A stretch of 14,130 nt of DNA from Bacilli bacterium (GCA_016296435.1 JAEDJI010000019.1:1-14130), one strand, 5' to 3'; counted from the stretch's first letter, positions 1 to 7,402 are shown. Made by a program: numbers and translations. Notes: generated by a model from the letters alone, not told the origin.

Positions 1-10
1 AGACGGCATA

Positions 11-39
11 ATTATAACATTTTTTTGTATTTTTGTCAA
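11..39 (-). promoter_or_regulatory. Consensus sigma-A promoter firing out of the window
   Basis: On the minus strand there is a perfect TTGACA (-35, positions 39-34), a 17-nt spacer and a perfect TATAAT (-10, positions 16-11). Initiation would fall at about position 4, so the gene it serves lies beyond the left edge. Two 25-nt direct repeats abut its -35 box. The promoter call rests on a 12/12 match with ideal spacing; the target gene is unknown. Confidence 0.8.
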
Positions 40-90
40 ATTATAATTTGAGTAACGATTTTTATAATTATAATTTGAGTAACGATTTTT
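39..90. repeat. Two-copy 25-nt direct repeat upstream of a promoter
   Basis: The same 25 bases occur at 39-63 and 66-90 without a mismatch (period 27). Each copy contains the palindrome AATTATAATT and the element GAGTAACG. A much weaker third copy can be aligned at 10-34, matching only at its two ends, where the promoter sits. The location just upstream of a -35 box suggests an operator or a local tandem duplication, but no regulator family can be assigned from the sequence. Positions 1-118 hold no gene; apart from this repeat and the promoter only AT-rich sequence is seen. Confidence 0.85.
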
Positions 91-118
91 AGCACAAAAC
101 AATAAATATTAATTAATT

Positions 119-694
119 TTAATCCAAATCTTTTAAATGAATATTCCATTTAAGTAAATATTCATATATTTTCTCAACAGGTATACCTAATATATTATAA
201 AAACTACCCTCTATCTTATTTATAAAATTAGATACTACAGTCTCTATAGTAAAACCAGATGCATATAAAACATTAGAATCATTTTTTATATAATAATCTA
301 TATCACACTCATCTATCTTATTTAAAGTAATAAAAGTTTCTTGATAATCACTTACTAATTCATTATTCATTTGATTTATTAAAGCAATCCCAGTAATTAC
401 CTTAAAAGTATTATTAGAACAAAGTCTCAAATTCTCTTTAGCTTCATGAATCGACTCTGGTTTTTCTAATATTTTATTTCCTACCACAACAACTGTATCC
501 AATCCTAAAACAATACTATCACTAATATCAACAGATCTTGCTTTTTCTAAAGACAATCTTTTTACATACTCATAAACATCTTCATTATCTTGTTTTACTT
601 CTATATAATTACTTTCTTTCTTTATATGTTTTATACATGCCTGCTTTAAAACATTACTTTTAAAACTAGAAGTACTAGCTAACACTAATTGCAT
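119..694 (-). CDS. maf: Maf family nucleotide pyrophosphatase
   Basis: Maf proteins are cytoplasmic nucleoside triphosphate pyrophosphatases that hydrolyse non-canonical or certain canonical nucleotides to monophosphates, a house-cleaning role linked to septum formation. The 191-residue length is usual. Visible family blocks are LAST at residues 5-8, GLDTVVVVG around D66, LEKP around K78, the TGIAL strand at 101-105, and the EGSFYNILGIP block at about 162-172. Two blocks are unusual: the normal SPRR loop reads SSFK (9-12), and the late Gln of the substrate pocket appears as Glu (E151). These may change substrate preference; I cannot say to what. It is the last gene of the truB-rel-dtd operon, 40 nt after dtd, with an AGAGGTG ribosome binding site. 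No convincing terminator follows. The family call is secure, the substrate is not. Confidence 0.9.
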   Translation of the reverse strand: MQLVLASTSSFKSNVLKQACIKHIKKESNYIEVKQDNEDVYEYVKRLSLEKARSVDISDSIVLGLDTVVVVGNKILEKPESIHEAKENLRLCSNNTFKVITGIALINQMNNELVSDYQETFITLNKIDECDIDYYIKNDSNVLYASGFTIETVVSNFINKIEGSFYNILGIPVEKIYEYLLKWNIHLKDLD

Positions 695-734
695 TATACA
701 CCTCTTTAATTCATAAATTAACTTATATTAATTA

Positions 735-1169
735 TTACTTTTCTATTATTATTGTAATAGGTCCATCATTTATTAACTCAACTTGCATATCCGCTCTAAA
801 AATACCAGTTTGTGTATTAATTTTATCACTTAACTCTTTATTAAAAATATCATAAAGTTTAGAAGCCTCTTCTTGATTCATAGCATTTATATATGATGGT
901 CTATTCCCTTTATTTGAATCTGCATACAAAGTAAACTGAGAAACAGAAAGTACACTTCCTCCGATATCACAAACTGATTTATTCATTATTCCATTCTCAT
1001 CATCAAACACTCTAAGATTAATTATTTTATTAACCATCCACTTTATCTTATCAATATTATCATCATGAGTAAATCCCACAAGTACTAAAAGTCCCTTATC
1101 AATAGAACCCACTATTTCTTCATTTACTTTAACACTTGAGGATTTTACTCTTTGTACTACTACTCTCAT
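735..1169 (-). CDS. dtd: D-aminoacyl-tRNA deacylase
   Basis: This enzyme removes D-amino acids (and glycine mischarged on tRNA-Ala) from tRNAs in the cytoplasm, by RNA-assisted chemistry in a homodimer. The 144 residues match the family length. The two defining active-site motifs are present: SQFTL at about residues 77-81 and the cross-subunit Gly-cisPro motif GPIT at about 136-139. The N-terminal MRVVVQRV strand is also typical. Its ATG overlaps the rel stop codon by 4 nt (ATGA-type overlap), which implies translational coupling. The rel-dtd pairing is widely conserved in Bacillota. Nothing is truncated. Confidence 0.97.
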   Translation of the reverse strand: MRVVVQRVKSSSVKVNEEIVGSIDKGLLVLVGFTHDDNIDKIKWMVNKIINLRVFDDENGIMNKSVCDIGGSVLSVSQFTLYADSNKGNRPSYINAMNQEEASKLYDIFNKELSDKINTQTGIFRADMQVELINDGPITIIIEK

Positions 1170-3301
1170 TGCATTATCCTTTCTACTTCCACTATATTTT
1201 GTATTTTTCTTAATTCTTTTAAATACTTATCCATTTCATCAACAGATGAAATAACTACCTCAACACTATAAATATTCTTATCACTCTTATTAAGTAAATT
1301 AATACTTTCTATTTGAATATTCATACTAGAAGAAACTTGAACTATATCTACTATTTTATTATCTTTAGTATTAGTATATATAATTATATCAGAATAATAT
1401 TTATTTTTAATCTTACTATTCCAACTAGCACTTATTATTCTATCATCTACATCATTAATATTCAAACAATTCTTTCTATGAATACTTATACCACTTCCTT
1501 TAGTTATAAAGCCTATTATTTCATCACCAGGTATTGGAAGACAGCAATTAGCAATATGCGTCTGAATATTCTTAGTATTACCTACAACTATATCATTATC
1601 AGTATCAAGAACCTTTATTTTAACTTCTTTTTTTTGTTCATTAACTTCTTCTTTATTTTTTACAACAGATTTTACAGAAAACTTATTATTACCAATATTT
1701 AAATACAAATCTTCAATAGTATCTATTTTAAAATTCTTAAGTATTTCTTTTATATTTTCAGACTTTAAAAACTCAGTTTGAGAAATCTTTTTTCTTCTTA
1801 ATTCCTTTTCAAGCAAATTCTTCCCTGATTCAATATAATCTTCTTTAGTAGTCTTATTAAAAAACGCTTTAATCTTACTCTTAGCTTGAGTAGTTTTTGC
1901 TATATTTAACCATTCCCTAGATGGCCCTTTAGAATTATTATTAGTAAGTATTTTAACTATATCTCCATTTTGTAATTCATACGATAAATTAACCATATTA
2001 TTATTTACTATAGCACCAGTCATTTTATCTCCAACTTGAGTATGAATCCTATAAGCAAAATCAATTGGAGTAGAACCATTTGGTAATTCAAATACATCTC
2101 CTTTTGGAGTATAAACATAAATATTATTATTTAAAACTTCATCTTTTACTCTATTTACAAAATCTTCATTAGTCATTTTTTCTTCATTTAATTCAATAAT
2201 TGACTTATAAAATTGAAGTTTTTGTTCAGTTATATTTTGCATTTCCAAAGCAGCATTCTTATGTTCCTTGTAAGCCCAATGTGAAGCAATACCATTTTCC
2301 GCTATTTCATCCATATCATATGTTCTTATTTGTATTTCAAATAAATTCCCATCTAATCCAAATACTGTTGTATGAAGTGTTTGATAAAGATTAGTTTTAG
2401 GCATAGCAATATAATCTTTAAATCTTTTAGATACTGGTTTATACTTAGAGTGAATAAGTCCTAGTGCTAGATAACATTCCTGTTCCTTATCCACTAATAT
2501 TCTTATAGCCAATAAATCATATATATCAGAAAAACTTCTTCCTTTATCTAATTTTTTATAAATACTATATATACTTTTAGCACGACCTTTTATTTCATGT
2601 TTTATTCCATTATTTTTTAAAAGGGTGCTAACCTCATCCATCATTTTAGATACACATTCTTCTCTTTCAATCTTAGTATTATTAAGTTTTTCTACAACAT
2701 CATAATATACATCTGGCTTAGAATATTTTAAAGAAAGATCTTCAAGTTCTGATTTTATCTTATGCATACCTAGACGATGGGCAATTGGTGCAAGTATTTC
2801 AAGAGTCTCTTTTGCTTTTAACTTCTGTCTATCTACAGGTATTGCATATAATGTCCTCATATTATGAAGACGATCTGCTAATTTAATAATTATTACTCTT
2901 ACATCTTCACTCATACCTACAATTATCTTTTTGTAATAATTAGTAAGATATTCATTTTCAGTAGAGACATTAATACTATTAATTTTAGTTACTCCATCTA
3001 CTAAATTAGCAACAGTCTTTCCAAATAATTCTTCTAATTCTTTTTTAGGAGTCGGAGTATCTTCTAAAACATCATGAAGAAGCGATGCAATTATAGTATC
3101 CTTATCAGCCTTAATAGTAGTAAGTATTATTGCAACTGATAAAGGATGAATTATATATTCTTCCCCAGTTTTACGATATTGTCCATCATGTTTAGAATAA
3201 GCATAATCAATTGCCTTTTCTACAATATCTATTTCATCTTTATCTAAATAATTTAGTTTAGAAATTAAATCCATTCTTAGGTCACTACTTTTAATAACCA
3301 T
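1166..3301 (-). CDS. rel: Bifunctional (p)ppGpp synthetase/hydrolase Rel
   Basis: This is the long RelA/SpoT homolog that makes and degrades (p)ppGpp in response to amino-acid starvation at the ribosome. At about 711 residues it is close to the 730 to 740 usual for Firmicutes Rel. Domains in order: an HD hydrolase (about 40-180) with intact HDVLED metal motif near residues 76-81; a synthetase (about 230-345) with RFKD near 293-296, the RxKD version of bifunctional Rel enzymes rather than the ExDD of RelA, and the catalytic Glu in EIQIRT near 322; a helical linker; TGS (about 395-455); a zinc-finger/RIS region with the CC pair near 585 and HRKNC near 607; and a C-terminal ACT domain (about 635-711). 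Both activities look intact. It starts 8 nt after the ComN-like gene, with an AGGTGG ribosome binding site, and overlaps dtd by 4 nt. Confidence 0.98.
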   Translation of the reverse strand: MVIKSSDLRMDLISKLNYLDKDEIDIVEKAIDYAYSKHDGQYRKTGEEYIIHPLSVAIILTTIKADKDTIIASLLHDVLEDTPTPKKELEELFGKTVANLVDGVTKINSINVSTENEYLTNYYKKIIVGMSEDVRVIIIKLADRLHNMRTLYAIPVDRQKLKAKETLEILAPIAHRLGMHKIKSELEDLSLKYSKPDVYYDVVEKLNNTKIEREECVSKMMDEVSTLLKNNGIKHEIKGRAKSIYSIYKKLDKGRSFSDIYDLLAIRILVDKEQECYLALGLIHSKYKPVSKRFKDYIAMPKTNLYQTLHTTVFGLDGNLFEIQIRTYDMDEIAENGIASHWAYKEHKNAALEMQNITEQKLQFYKSIIELNEEKMTNEDFVNRVKDEVLNNNIYVYTPKGDVFELPNGSTPIDFAYRIHTQVGDKMTGAIVNNNMVNLSYELQNGDIVKILTNNNSKGPSREWLNIAKTTQAKSKIKAFFNKTTKEDYIESGKNLLEKELRRKKISQTEFLKSENIKEILKNFKIDTIEDLYLNIGNNKFSVKSVVKNKEEVNEQKKEVKIKVLDTDNDIVVGNTKNIQTHIANCCLPIPGDEIIGFITKGSGISIHRKNCLNINDVDDRIISASWNSKIKNKYYSDIIIYTNTKDNKIVDIVQVSSSMNIQIESINLLNKSDKNIYSVEVVISSVDEMDKYLKELRKIQNIVEVERIMQ

Positions 3302-3309
3302 AATACCAC

Positions 3310-3513
3310 CTACTTTATTTCCATCTTTAATATATCATCAACCATATCAGAAAGAGTTAACCCTTTAGCTTTTTTCCACTTGGTATTAGTTAAATAATTC
3401 CATATATCATCATTTGTAATACAAGTAATACCTTTATCTTTTAACTCATCAACCTTAGTAGTTATAGCTATATCAACTCTATTTCTTAAATCTTCAAGTG
3501 AATCAAAATCCAT
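3310..3513 (-). CDS. ComN-like post-transcriptional regulator family protein
   Basis: A 67-residue protein resembling the small Firmicutes family named after Bacillus subtilis ComN (post-transcriptional regulator family). The recognisable core is ITCITNDDIWNYL followed by TKWKKAKG and a C-terminal VDDILKMEI helix. The resemblance is from memory of the family pattern, not from a search. In B. subtilis ComN affects comE mRNA; the role here is unknown. The frame could open 15 nt earlier at 3528, but a perfect GGAGGT ribosome binding site (3526-3521) lies 7 nt before the ATG at 3513 and overlaps the earlier ATG, so I use 3513. With this start the gene begins one base after the truB stop and ends 8 nt before rel, firmly inside that operon. 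Confidence 0.7.
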   Translation of the reverse strand: MDFDSLEDLRNRVDIAITTKVDELKDKGITCITNDDIWNYLTNTKWKKAKGLTLSDMVDDILKMEIK

Positions 3514-3514
3514 A

Positions 3515-4381
3515 TCAATTACCTCCATAAAATATAAAAGGTTTCATTAAATTCTTATTCTTATCATAATCCATATAAAGAGCAATATTCTTACCATCTT
3601 TTCTAAATAATATTGGTTTATCCCCAGTTTTTTCTATTAAACCTCCATTCTTTACTATATCATATAATGAATCAGAAACATCAATAATATTTAAATCAAT
3701 TATATCTTCAATATCAAGCAATTTATAATTACCCTTTCTTATATCCTTTATTGTATAAGAATCTTCAATAGAAAACTTATCCTGTTTAGTCCTTTTTAAA
3801 TTACTCATACACATTGGTATCTTAATACTCTTAGACATATCATTAATTAAACTTCTTATATATGTCCCTTTAGAAACACTACATTTAAAAGAAAAATACA
3901 AATTATTCTCTCTTTCATAAATATCAATTAACTCTATAGAATGAATATTAACTAACTTTCTAGGAAGAGTAACACTCTCTTTATTTCTAGCATACTCATA
4001 TAACTTTTTGCCCTTCACTTTAACAGCAGAATAAATAGGTACTTCTTGTAAATATAAACCCTTATATCTTTCTAAAACACCAACAAGTAAATCCCTATCT
4101 ATTTCCTTAATATCTTCTTTCTTAGTGACAGTACCAGTAACATCATACGTATCAGTAGAAGTCCCAATAAGAACTTCTGCTATGTATTGCTTATCATCTT
4201 TTTCTAATAAATTACCAACTTTAGTATACTTACCTATTCCAATTATTAATAATCCAGTAGCAAGAGGATCAAGTGTTCCAAAATGACCTATTTTATTAGT
4301 ATGAAACACTTGAGATAAAGCATTAACTACATCTCTAGAAGTATATCCTTTATCTTTATTTACTAATAATATCTTATCCAT
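3515..4381 (-). CDS. truB: tRNA pseudouridine(55) synthase TruB
   Basis: TruB converts U55 in the T-loop of elongator tRNAs to pseudouridine. The 288 residues include motif I at the N-terminus (LLVNKDKGYTS), the catalytic motif GHFGTLDPLATG with nucleophile D38, the YIAEVLIG/TDTYD strand near residues 87-100, and the GTYIRSL motif of the second half. The C-terminal part is short and plain, as in Firmicutes TruB. The ribosome binding site is AAGGGTGA. It is the first gene of the truB, ComN-like, rel, dtd, maf run, behind an extended -10 promoter. In many Bacillota truB instead sits with rbfA and ribF, so this placement is a rearranged context. Confidence 0.97.
   Translation of the reverse strand: MDKILLVNKDKGYTSRDVVNALSQVFHTNKIGHFGTLDPLATGLLIIGIGKYTKVGNLLEKDDKQYIAEVLIGTSTDTYDVTGTVTKKEDIKEIDRDLLVGVLERYKGLYLQEVPIYSAVKVKGKKLYEYARNKESVTLPRKLVNIHSIELIDIYERENNLYFSFKCSVSKGTYIRSLINDMSKSIKIPMCMSNLKRTKQDKFSIEDSYTIKDIRKGNYKLLDIEDIIDLNIIDVSDSLYDIVKNGGLIEKTGDKPILFRKDGKNIALYMDYDKNKNLMKPFIFYGGN
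3521..3526 (-). promoter_or_regulatory. Ribosome binding site deciding the ComN-like start
   Basis: GGAGGT on the minus strand, inside the end of truB and 7 nt before the ATG at 3513. It covers the last base of the upstream in-frame ATG (3528-3526), so that upstream codon is unlikely to be the start. Confidence 0.8.
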
Positions 4382-4404
4382 AAAATCACCCTTTTAATAA
4401 ATAA

Positions 4405-4413
4405 ATTATATCA
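4405..4413 (-). promoter_or_regulatory. Extended -10 promoter for the truB operon
   Basis: The minus strand reads TGATATAAT, i.e. TG-n-TATAAT, about 24 nt before the truB ATG. There is no good -35 hexamer at 16 to 18 nt, which is tolerated for extended -10 promoters. It lies just after the terminator-like hairpin of the preceding operon, where a promoter for truB is expected. Confidence 0.6.
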
Positions 4414-4436
4414 CTAAAATATCAAAATATATAGAA

Positions 4437-4460
4437 AATAATTAGATTTCTCCAATTATT
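4437..4460 (-). terminator. Hairpin overlapping the stop codon of the 100-residue gene
   Basis: On the minus strand a 10-bp stem (one G-T wobble) closes on a GAAA tetraloop, followed by TTC and a T/A-rich run. The stop codon at 4458-4456 lies in the 5' arm of the stem. The U-tract is short, so termination may be partial and some transcription could continue into truB. Confidence 0.6.
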
Positions 4461-4758
4461 TTATTAATTTTTTAATATCATTTTCTTGTTTATCAATCAA
4501 TCTCTTAAAGTATCCATAATCATCATCATTAAAATACTTATATCTACTAGTGTATAAAATAAATCTTTTTATTTCAAACTCTGTTTTTTTATGTAAAAAC
4601 ATACAAAACTTTTCATAAAATAAATCAATTTCTTCATCACTCCAATCTCTAGTTAAATCATAAATAACTAGATCTCTTTTATTAATATAATCTAAATACT
4701 CTAGTTCCTTTTTATTAAATATTTGATCTTTTAATTTTAATAAATAATCTTTTATCAT
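4456..4758 (-). CDS. Hypothetical protein, 100 residues
   Basis: I do not recognise this protein. It has 100 residues, is rich in Lys, Asp, Glu, Tyr and Phe, and looks largely helical and soluble: there is no signal peptide, no membrane segment and a single Cys. A central block (TRDWSDEEIDLFYEKF) contains the only Trp. It starts 4 nt after the stop of the TPR-like gene, with an AAGGAT ribosome binding site overlapping the end of that gene, so it is very probably cotranslated with it. Its own stop codon sits in a terminator hairpin, making it the last gene of a three-gene operon. A partner or regulator of the two TPR-like proteins is a guess from context only. Confidence 0.75.
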   Translation of the reverse strand: MIKDYLLKLKDQIFNKKELEYLDYINKRDLVIYDLTRDWSDEEIDLFYEKFCMFLHKKTEFEIKRFILYTSRYKYFNDDDYGYFKRLIDKQENDIKKLIK

Positions 4759-4762
4759 AATA

Positions 4763-5584
4763 TTATCCTTTTATATTATATTTTTTATTAAACTTATCTA
4801 TTTGTGAAGACTTACTCTTAGTCTTATTCACTCTTTCCTTTTGAATTAAAAATGTATTTACATATTCAAACATTATTTTATCATTCGAATCAATTGGATA
4901 AACTGTTATAATTTGATTACTATGTTTAATAGTTAATACTTCAAGTAATGAAGAAATTTTATCATCATTATAAGAAAATATATAATGATCTAATCCATCA
5001 TAATGAGGATACTTAATAGAATACAAAATAATATCTTCTAATTCATTAAAAATATTTATTATCTTATCACAAGACATTTTAAATTCTTCACTAAATACAT
5101 GACGTTCTAAAATATGTACTAAAGCCCTACACCTATTATATTCAATTTGTTGATTAAGAAAATATTGAGCAGATAACGTACTAGTATTAACGCAATTCTT
5201 CTTAAGCAAAAATAAATAAACACCCTTTAATTTATAAAAATCATTATTAGAATACTCAGACAAATTAGCAAAATTAAGCTTTTTATAATACTCCATAGCA
5301 AGATCATACTTTTCAAGCTCCATTAATAAATATACATATGTAACATATATATAATCTTTTTTAATCATATCATTATCTTCAATATGCTTTAAAAGTTTAA
5401 CCATTTCTTTTTCAGCTTTATTTATTTTATTTTCACACATAAGTAGTTTTATATTATAAAACTTAGCAATATAATCAGTTGAATAATCCATAATATATTC
5501 ATCCAATTTCTTACGAGCATTTTTATAATCAAAATCTAACATTAATTCTTTTATTTTCTTTAATCTTGAAGGATCACTGTACAT
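4763..5584 (-). CDS. TPR-like helical-repeat protein, paralog A
   Basis: A 273-residue cytoplasmic protein of unknown function. The first about 105 residues show TPR-like helix pairs: roughly 5-36 (DYKNARKKLDEYI), 40-70 and 77-104 (EKYDLAMEYYKKL). The middle has HILERHVFSEEF and a later strand-like IITVYPID. The last 14 residues, SQIDKFNKKYNIKG, follow a Lys/Ser-rich linker and match the tail of the upstream gene product almost exactly. HI-x2-RH and the xxIxxxxPxx strand also align between the two, so they are diverged paralogs. There is no signal peptide or membrane segment. The gene lies 47 nt after its paralog and has a strong GGGGGT ribosome binding site. Function is not assignable from sequence. 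Confidence 0.8.
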   Translation of the reverse strand: MYSDPSRLKKIKELMLDFDYKNARKKLDEYIMDYSTDYIAKFYNIKLLMCENKINKAEKEMVKLLKHIEDNDMIKKDYIYVTYVYLLMELEKYDLAMEYYKKLNFANLSEYSNNDFYKLKGVYLFLLKKNCVNTSTLSAQYFLNQQIEYNRCRALVHILERHVFSEEFKMSCDKIINIFNELEDIILYSIKYPHYDGLDHYIFSYNDDKISSLLEVLTIKHSNQIITVYPIDSNDKIMFEYVNTFLIQKERVNKTKSKSSQIDKFNKKYNIKG

Positions 5585-5631
5585 AACTATTACCCCCTTT
5601 ATTTAGTGCATATTATAATATATATTTCTAA

Positions 5632-6528
5632 TTATTTAATTTTATATTTTTTATTAAATTTATCTATTTGCGATACCTTTTTTGTGCTTTTAGAAGAATG
5701 ATATTCCATAATCTGTTCAGTTATTATTTCATTGATATTTCCATTAAATTTTTTTTGTTCTTCAACTGGAAACATAGACAATATCTCAAAACTATTATTA
5801 TTAGTTATTACTTTTAATATATCAGTAAAAGAGTAGTCATAAAGATCTATTCCAATATCTTTTATTCTAAAATAATAGACATCCCCATATGCATATTCAA
5901 ATGTTTTTTCAGCACATAAGAGTGCCAAGTTAATAACAGAATATAAATTCTCAAATGATTCATAATTAATATAAAATGAATATTTAGAAATTTCTAAATC
6001 AAAATTGCTATCAACATTATGTCTATCATAAATATGAGACTTAGCCAATTCATTACTATAATAATAAAGTTGCATCATCGAATAAGAATCAATATCATAT
6101 ACATCACTATCTAAACCAAGCTCTTTTTTCAAAAAATTATAAGCCCTTTTCGTATTAACAGTAAACCTAGATGGTCTATTTTCTAATTGCTTATAATCAA
6201 TCATACTACAATAAGAATATGCCTCATCATACTTACCTTTTTTTAAAAGAAGCATAACTAAATAAAAAAGACTTTCACTAACATTATTAGACTTTTTATT
6301 CTGATTTAAAATATTTATAAAAATATCAATTGCTTCATCATACTTTCCAACACATCCTAAAAACCTTGCATAAGTAGAAAGATATGCAAAATGATTAGAA
6401 TCAGGATACTTATCTTGATATTCCTTTAAATACTTTTGTGCTTTATCAAGTTCACCAATAGTAAGTAATTTAGATATAGTTATCAAATCATGTATATTAC
6501 TTCGATTAATTCTTTTTGTATCACTCAT
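5632..6528 (-). CDS. TPR-like helical-repeat protein, paralog B
   Basis: A 298-residue cytoplasmic protein, first gene of its operon. TPR-like helix pairs cover about residues 13-116: GELDKAQKYLKEYQDKYP (25-42), VGKYDEAIDIFINIL (60-74) and KGKYDEAYSYCSMI (97-110), the last two with the typical GKYDEA turn. The rest is a helical domain with HIYDRHNVDSNF and a FEILSMFPVEE strand that parallel the downstream paralog. The C-terminus SQIDKFNKKYKIK (about 286-298) is shared with that paralog. TPR arrays usually hold partner proteins, so a scaffold or adaptor role is plausible. The ribosome binding site is GGAGTG, and a promoter lies at 6554-6582. No family name is recognised. Confidence 0.82.
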   Translation of the reverse strand: MSDTKRINRSNIHDLITISKLLTIGELDKAQKYLKEYQDKYPDSNHFAYLSTYARFLGCVGKYDEAIDIFINILNQNKKSNNVSESLFYLVMLLLKKGKYDEAYSYCSMIDYKQLENRPSRFTVNTKRAYNFLKKELGLDSDVYDIDSYSMMQLYYYSNELAKSHIYDRHNVDSNFDLEISKYSFYINYESFENLYSVINLALLCAEKTFEYAYGDVYYFRIKDIGIDLYDYSFTDILKVITNNNSFEILSMFPVEEQKKFNGNINEIITEQIMEYHSSKSTKKVSQIDKFNKKYKIK

Positions 6529-6553
6529 TATATCACTCCAAATGCATTAATAT

Positions 6554-6582
6554 ATACTAGCATAATTTCTTTTAAAAGTAAA
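6554..6582 (-). promoter_or_regulatory. Promoter of the TPR-paralog operon
   Basis: On the minus strand: TTTACT (6582-6577), a 17-nt spacer, then TAGTAT (6559-6554) preceded by TGC, giving an extended -10 (TG-n-TAGTAT). Initiation would fall about 20 nt before the ATG. It lies between the terminator of the prepilin peptidase gene and the first TPR gene, so the operon is transcribed independently. Confidence 0.5.
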
Positions 6583-6589
6583 CTTCATA

Positions 6590-6614
6590 TAAAAAAAGTA
6601 CTTTTTCAAGTACT
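6590..6614 (-). terminator. Rho-independent terminator after the prepilin peptidase gene
   Basis: The minus strand has AGTACTT, a GAAA loop, AAGTACT (7-bp stem), then a run of T. It begins one base after the stop codon of the prepilin peptidase gene and closes the gspF-pilD operon. Confidence 0.85.
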
Positions 6615-6615
6615 A

Positions 6616-7383
6616 TTATATTATCTTTACTAAATCATAAACAGTTTGAATATCTATCTTTAAAAAATACACTAATAAAAAAGCTAAAACTAGAAATGGT
6701 CCATATGGGAGTTTTCTTTCTTTATTTATAAAATATATTATTAGTGATGCAGGAAGTGCTATAAAAGCAGAAAGTGCAATTGATATAAATGATATTGAAG
6801 GTACCATTACCATGCCAAGTATAAATAATAATTTTACATCTCCTCCACCAAGAGATTCTTCTTTAAATAATATATTCCCAAAATTCATTAACAAGTACAT
6901 AAATATAAACATTATTGCACCAAATACTAAATATTTACATGCTCCAAGAAATCCAAATCTTAATATATTTATTATAAATAATAAAACTGCAAAAAAGATA
7001 TTTATTTCATCTGGTATTATGTAATAGTTTAAATCTGTAACAACAATTATTACAAACATTGATGACAAAGTAAGAGCTATTAATAAATCATAACTAAATC
7101 CAAATGAATAATAACTAATTGAAAAAAGCAATCCTGTAAATAACTCTATCATTGGATAAAACACTGATATTTTTGCCTTACATTTTCTACATCTTCCACC
7201 TTGAATTATATAAGATACTATAGGTATTAGTTCAGTTGGTTTTAATACATGATTACATTTAGGACAATGACTCCTTGGCTTTATTAATGATTCATTATTA
7301 CAGAGTCTAAATCCTACCACATTATAAAATGAACCAAAAACTAAACCTAGTACAAAAAACATTATTAAATATATCGATTCCAC
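6616..7383 (-). CDS. pilD: Type IV prepilin leader peptidase/N-methyltransferase
   Basis: A membrane aspartic protease that cleaves the leader of type IV pilin-like precursors and methylates the new N-terminus (PilD/ComC/GspO family). The 255 residues show the N-terminal GSFYNVVGFRL segment, a cytoplasmic zinc loop with C40-PKC-43 and C65-RKC-68, the first catalytic Asp in VVTDLNYYIIPDE (D117) and the second in the GGGD motif (D182), followed by further membrane helices to the C-terminus. About seven to eight hydrophobic segments are visible. The start is GTG (7383-7381), supported by a GGGGG ribosome binding site 7 nt upstream. It follows the gspF-like gene after 19 nt and is followed by a terminator. 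Pilins and the assembly ATPase must lie elsewhere. Confidence 0.96.
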   Translation of the reverse strand: MESIYLIMFFVLGLVFGSFYNVVGFRLCNNESLIKPRSHCPKCNHVLKPTELIPIVSYIIQGGRCRKCKAKISVFYPMIELFTGLLFSISYYSFGFSYDLLIALTLSSMFVIIVVTDLNYYIIPDEINIFFAVLLFIINILRFGFLGACKYLVFGAIMFIFMYLLMNFGNILFKEESLGGGDVKLLFILGMVMVPSISFISIALSAFIALPASLIIYFINKERKLPYGPFLVLAFLLVYFLKIDIQTVYDLVKII

Positions 7384-7402
7384 TTATATTCCCCCAGCTT
7401 AA

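Noticed and set aside
39..90. Start of a CRISPR array
   Set aside because: The two copies are separated by 2 nt only, so there is no spacer, and no cas genes are present.
91..118. Terminator after maf
   Set aside because: Only AT-rich sequence with short ATTAAT palindromes; no stem with a following T-run on the minus strand.
1313..1702. Plus-strand open frame of 129 codons opposite rel
   Set aside because: It lies wholly within the conserved RIS/ACT region of rel on the other strand, is composed mainly of Ile, Tyr, Asn and Phe as expected from antisense of AT-rich coding DNA, and resembles no family.
3514..3528. Upstream ATG (3528) as start of the ComN-like gene
   Set aside because: The GGAGGT ribosome binding site overlaps that ATG and is ideally spaced from the ATG at 3513.
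1166..4381. Alternative genetic code (TGA as Trp), considered because of the very low GC
   Set aside because: rel and truB both end at TGA at the expected protein length, and all conserved Trp codons seen are TGG.
6812..7024. Plus-strand open frame of 70 codons opposite the prepilin peptidase gene
   Set aside because: It is antisense to the conserved GGGD and membrane-helix region; no ribosome binding site or recognisable product.
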